Assembly: GCA_016785225.1 (NCBI GenBank)
Contig: JAFBJZ010000375.1
Coordinates: forward strand, 370,501 to 434,500
Reading direction: 5' to 3'
Source of the DNA: Psettodes erumei
Taxonomy: Eukaryota; Chordata; Actinopteri; Pleuronectiformes; Psettodidae
Length of the DNA: 64,000 bases
Shown: piece by piece, positions 63,435 to 64,000 of the stretch
How the letters are laid out: every line of letters starts with the position of its first letter
Position numbering within the stretch: the stretch's first letter is position 1
Translations under genes and position numbers: made by a program
The notes under the pieces: generated by a model
The model's input: the letters and a program-made list of their open reading frames with translations, nothing else
Databases searched by the model: none
Told to the model about the DNA's origin: nothing

Positions 63435-64000
63435 ATTAGCATTAGCCTACAAAACAGAAATCCTGCTGTATAGTTAACAAACTGTCATGTCAGCAAGAAA
63501 GAAGAAAGTCATGACATGACAGAATATTGTGCTATCAGATAAGGGATGTTTGTGCGCATTTGCGTGAATAAACTGGAAGAATCAAAGCTCTTTGATGTTT
63601 CCCTGATTTGTGTGTTTGGTGTGTTAATACGACAGGCAAATGTCTTCGTAAATGAGGAACAAAGTGTGAGACGGCTGAGAAATTCTCATCCCAGCTACGA
63701 CAAGAGAAGCTGGGGGTTATGGTCATGCTTATTTATGGTTCTCCACATGCAACGATCAAATCAGAAGGCGACAGTCTTTGTAGACGAAGGATAAAGAAGA
63801 AATCGAAAAATGAAATCGGAGTCCTCGCCAATGAAGCACATTATATTGCGCTGCTTCATCTCTCTTATCGCAGATGTGATGAGACTATTTTTTTTTTCAA
63901 ATCACATTTTTTTCCTGCTCTATAACATGAGAACGTCCTCGTCATTGTTCAAGTCCAAGCAGCACTTTCTCTTAGAGAACAGAGCGTCACGCAGACGGTC
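63435..64000 (-). other. mad1l1: mad1l1 intron continuing past the window edge
   Basis: No further MAD1 exon could be recognised in the last 570 bases. The exon encoding the residues before ERDGMRA must lie beyond base 64000. Confidence 0.6.

Noticed and set aside
63940..64000. Possible additional mad1l1 exon reading DRLRDALFS on the minus strand
   Set aside because: No fitting donor site in the right place and no clear match to MAD1 residues before ERDGMRA.

Overview
The window looks like nuclear DNA from a ray-finned fish, probably a spiny-rayed (percomorph) teleost. It has spliced genes with GT-AG introns, very many (CA/TG)n microsatellites, and degenerate copies of dispersed repeats I recognise from teleost genomes. 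No prokaryotic operon, phage, CRISPR or rRNA/tRNA signature was seen. Two real protein-coding genes can be supported, and they point toward each other.

Region 1-19760 has no recognisable gene. It holds microsatellites, a Tc1/mariner transposase remnant (about 8528-8712), fragments of a 'paired-TAC' teleost repeat (about 7425-7545), and probably the 5' flank or 5' intron of the next gene. From 20182 to 24839 (+) lies elfn1, a postsynaptic leucine-rich-repeat/fibronectin-III transmembrane protein. It is split into four coding exons. The last exon carries a net +1 frameshift inside a purine-rich tract, so its C-terminal third is read in another frame. An AT-rich stretch of about 3.2 kb follows and may be its 3' UTR.

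Region 28060-38447 is intergenic, with a hAT-like MITE showing clear terminal inverted repeats (28661-28886) and a teleost dispersed repeat (about 29085-29535).

From 38448 to 63405 (-) lie the last seven coding exons of mad1l1, the spindle-checkpoint protein MAD1. The exons join in frame into 318 residues that include the Mad2-interaction segment, the RLK motif and the C-terminal RWD-like domain. The 5' part of the gene runs off the right edge. Its introns hold long CA arrays and several recognisable repeats.

The tail-to-tail order elfn1 > < mad1l1 is the same as human 7p22, which supports the orthology calls. The two genes are not functionally linked: one is synaptic, the other acts in mitosis. 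I found no undescribed biological system. The most interesting points are the introns in a gene that is, as far as I know, uninterrupted in mammals, the frameshift and purine-rich coding repeats in its tail, and TG tracts at four of the seven mad1l1 3' splice sites.
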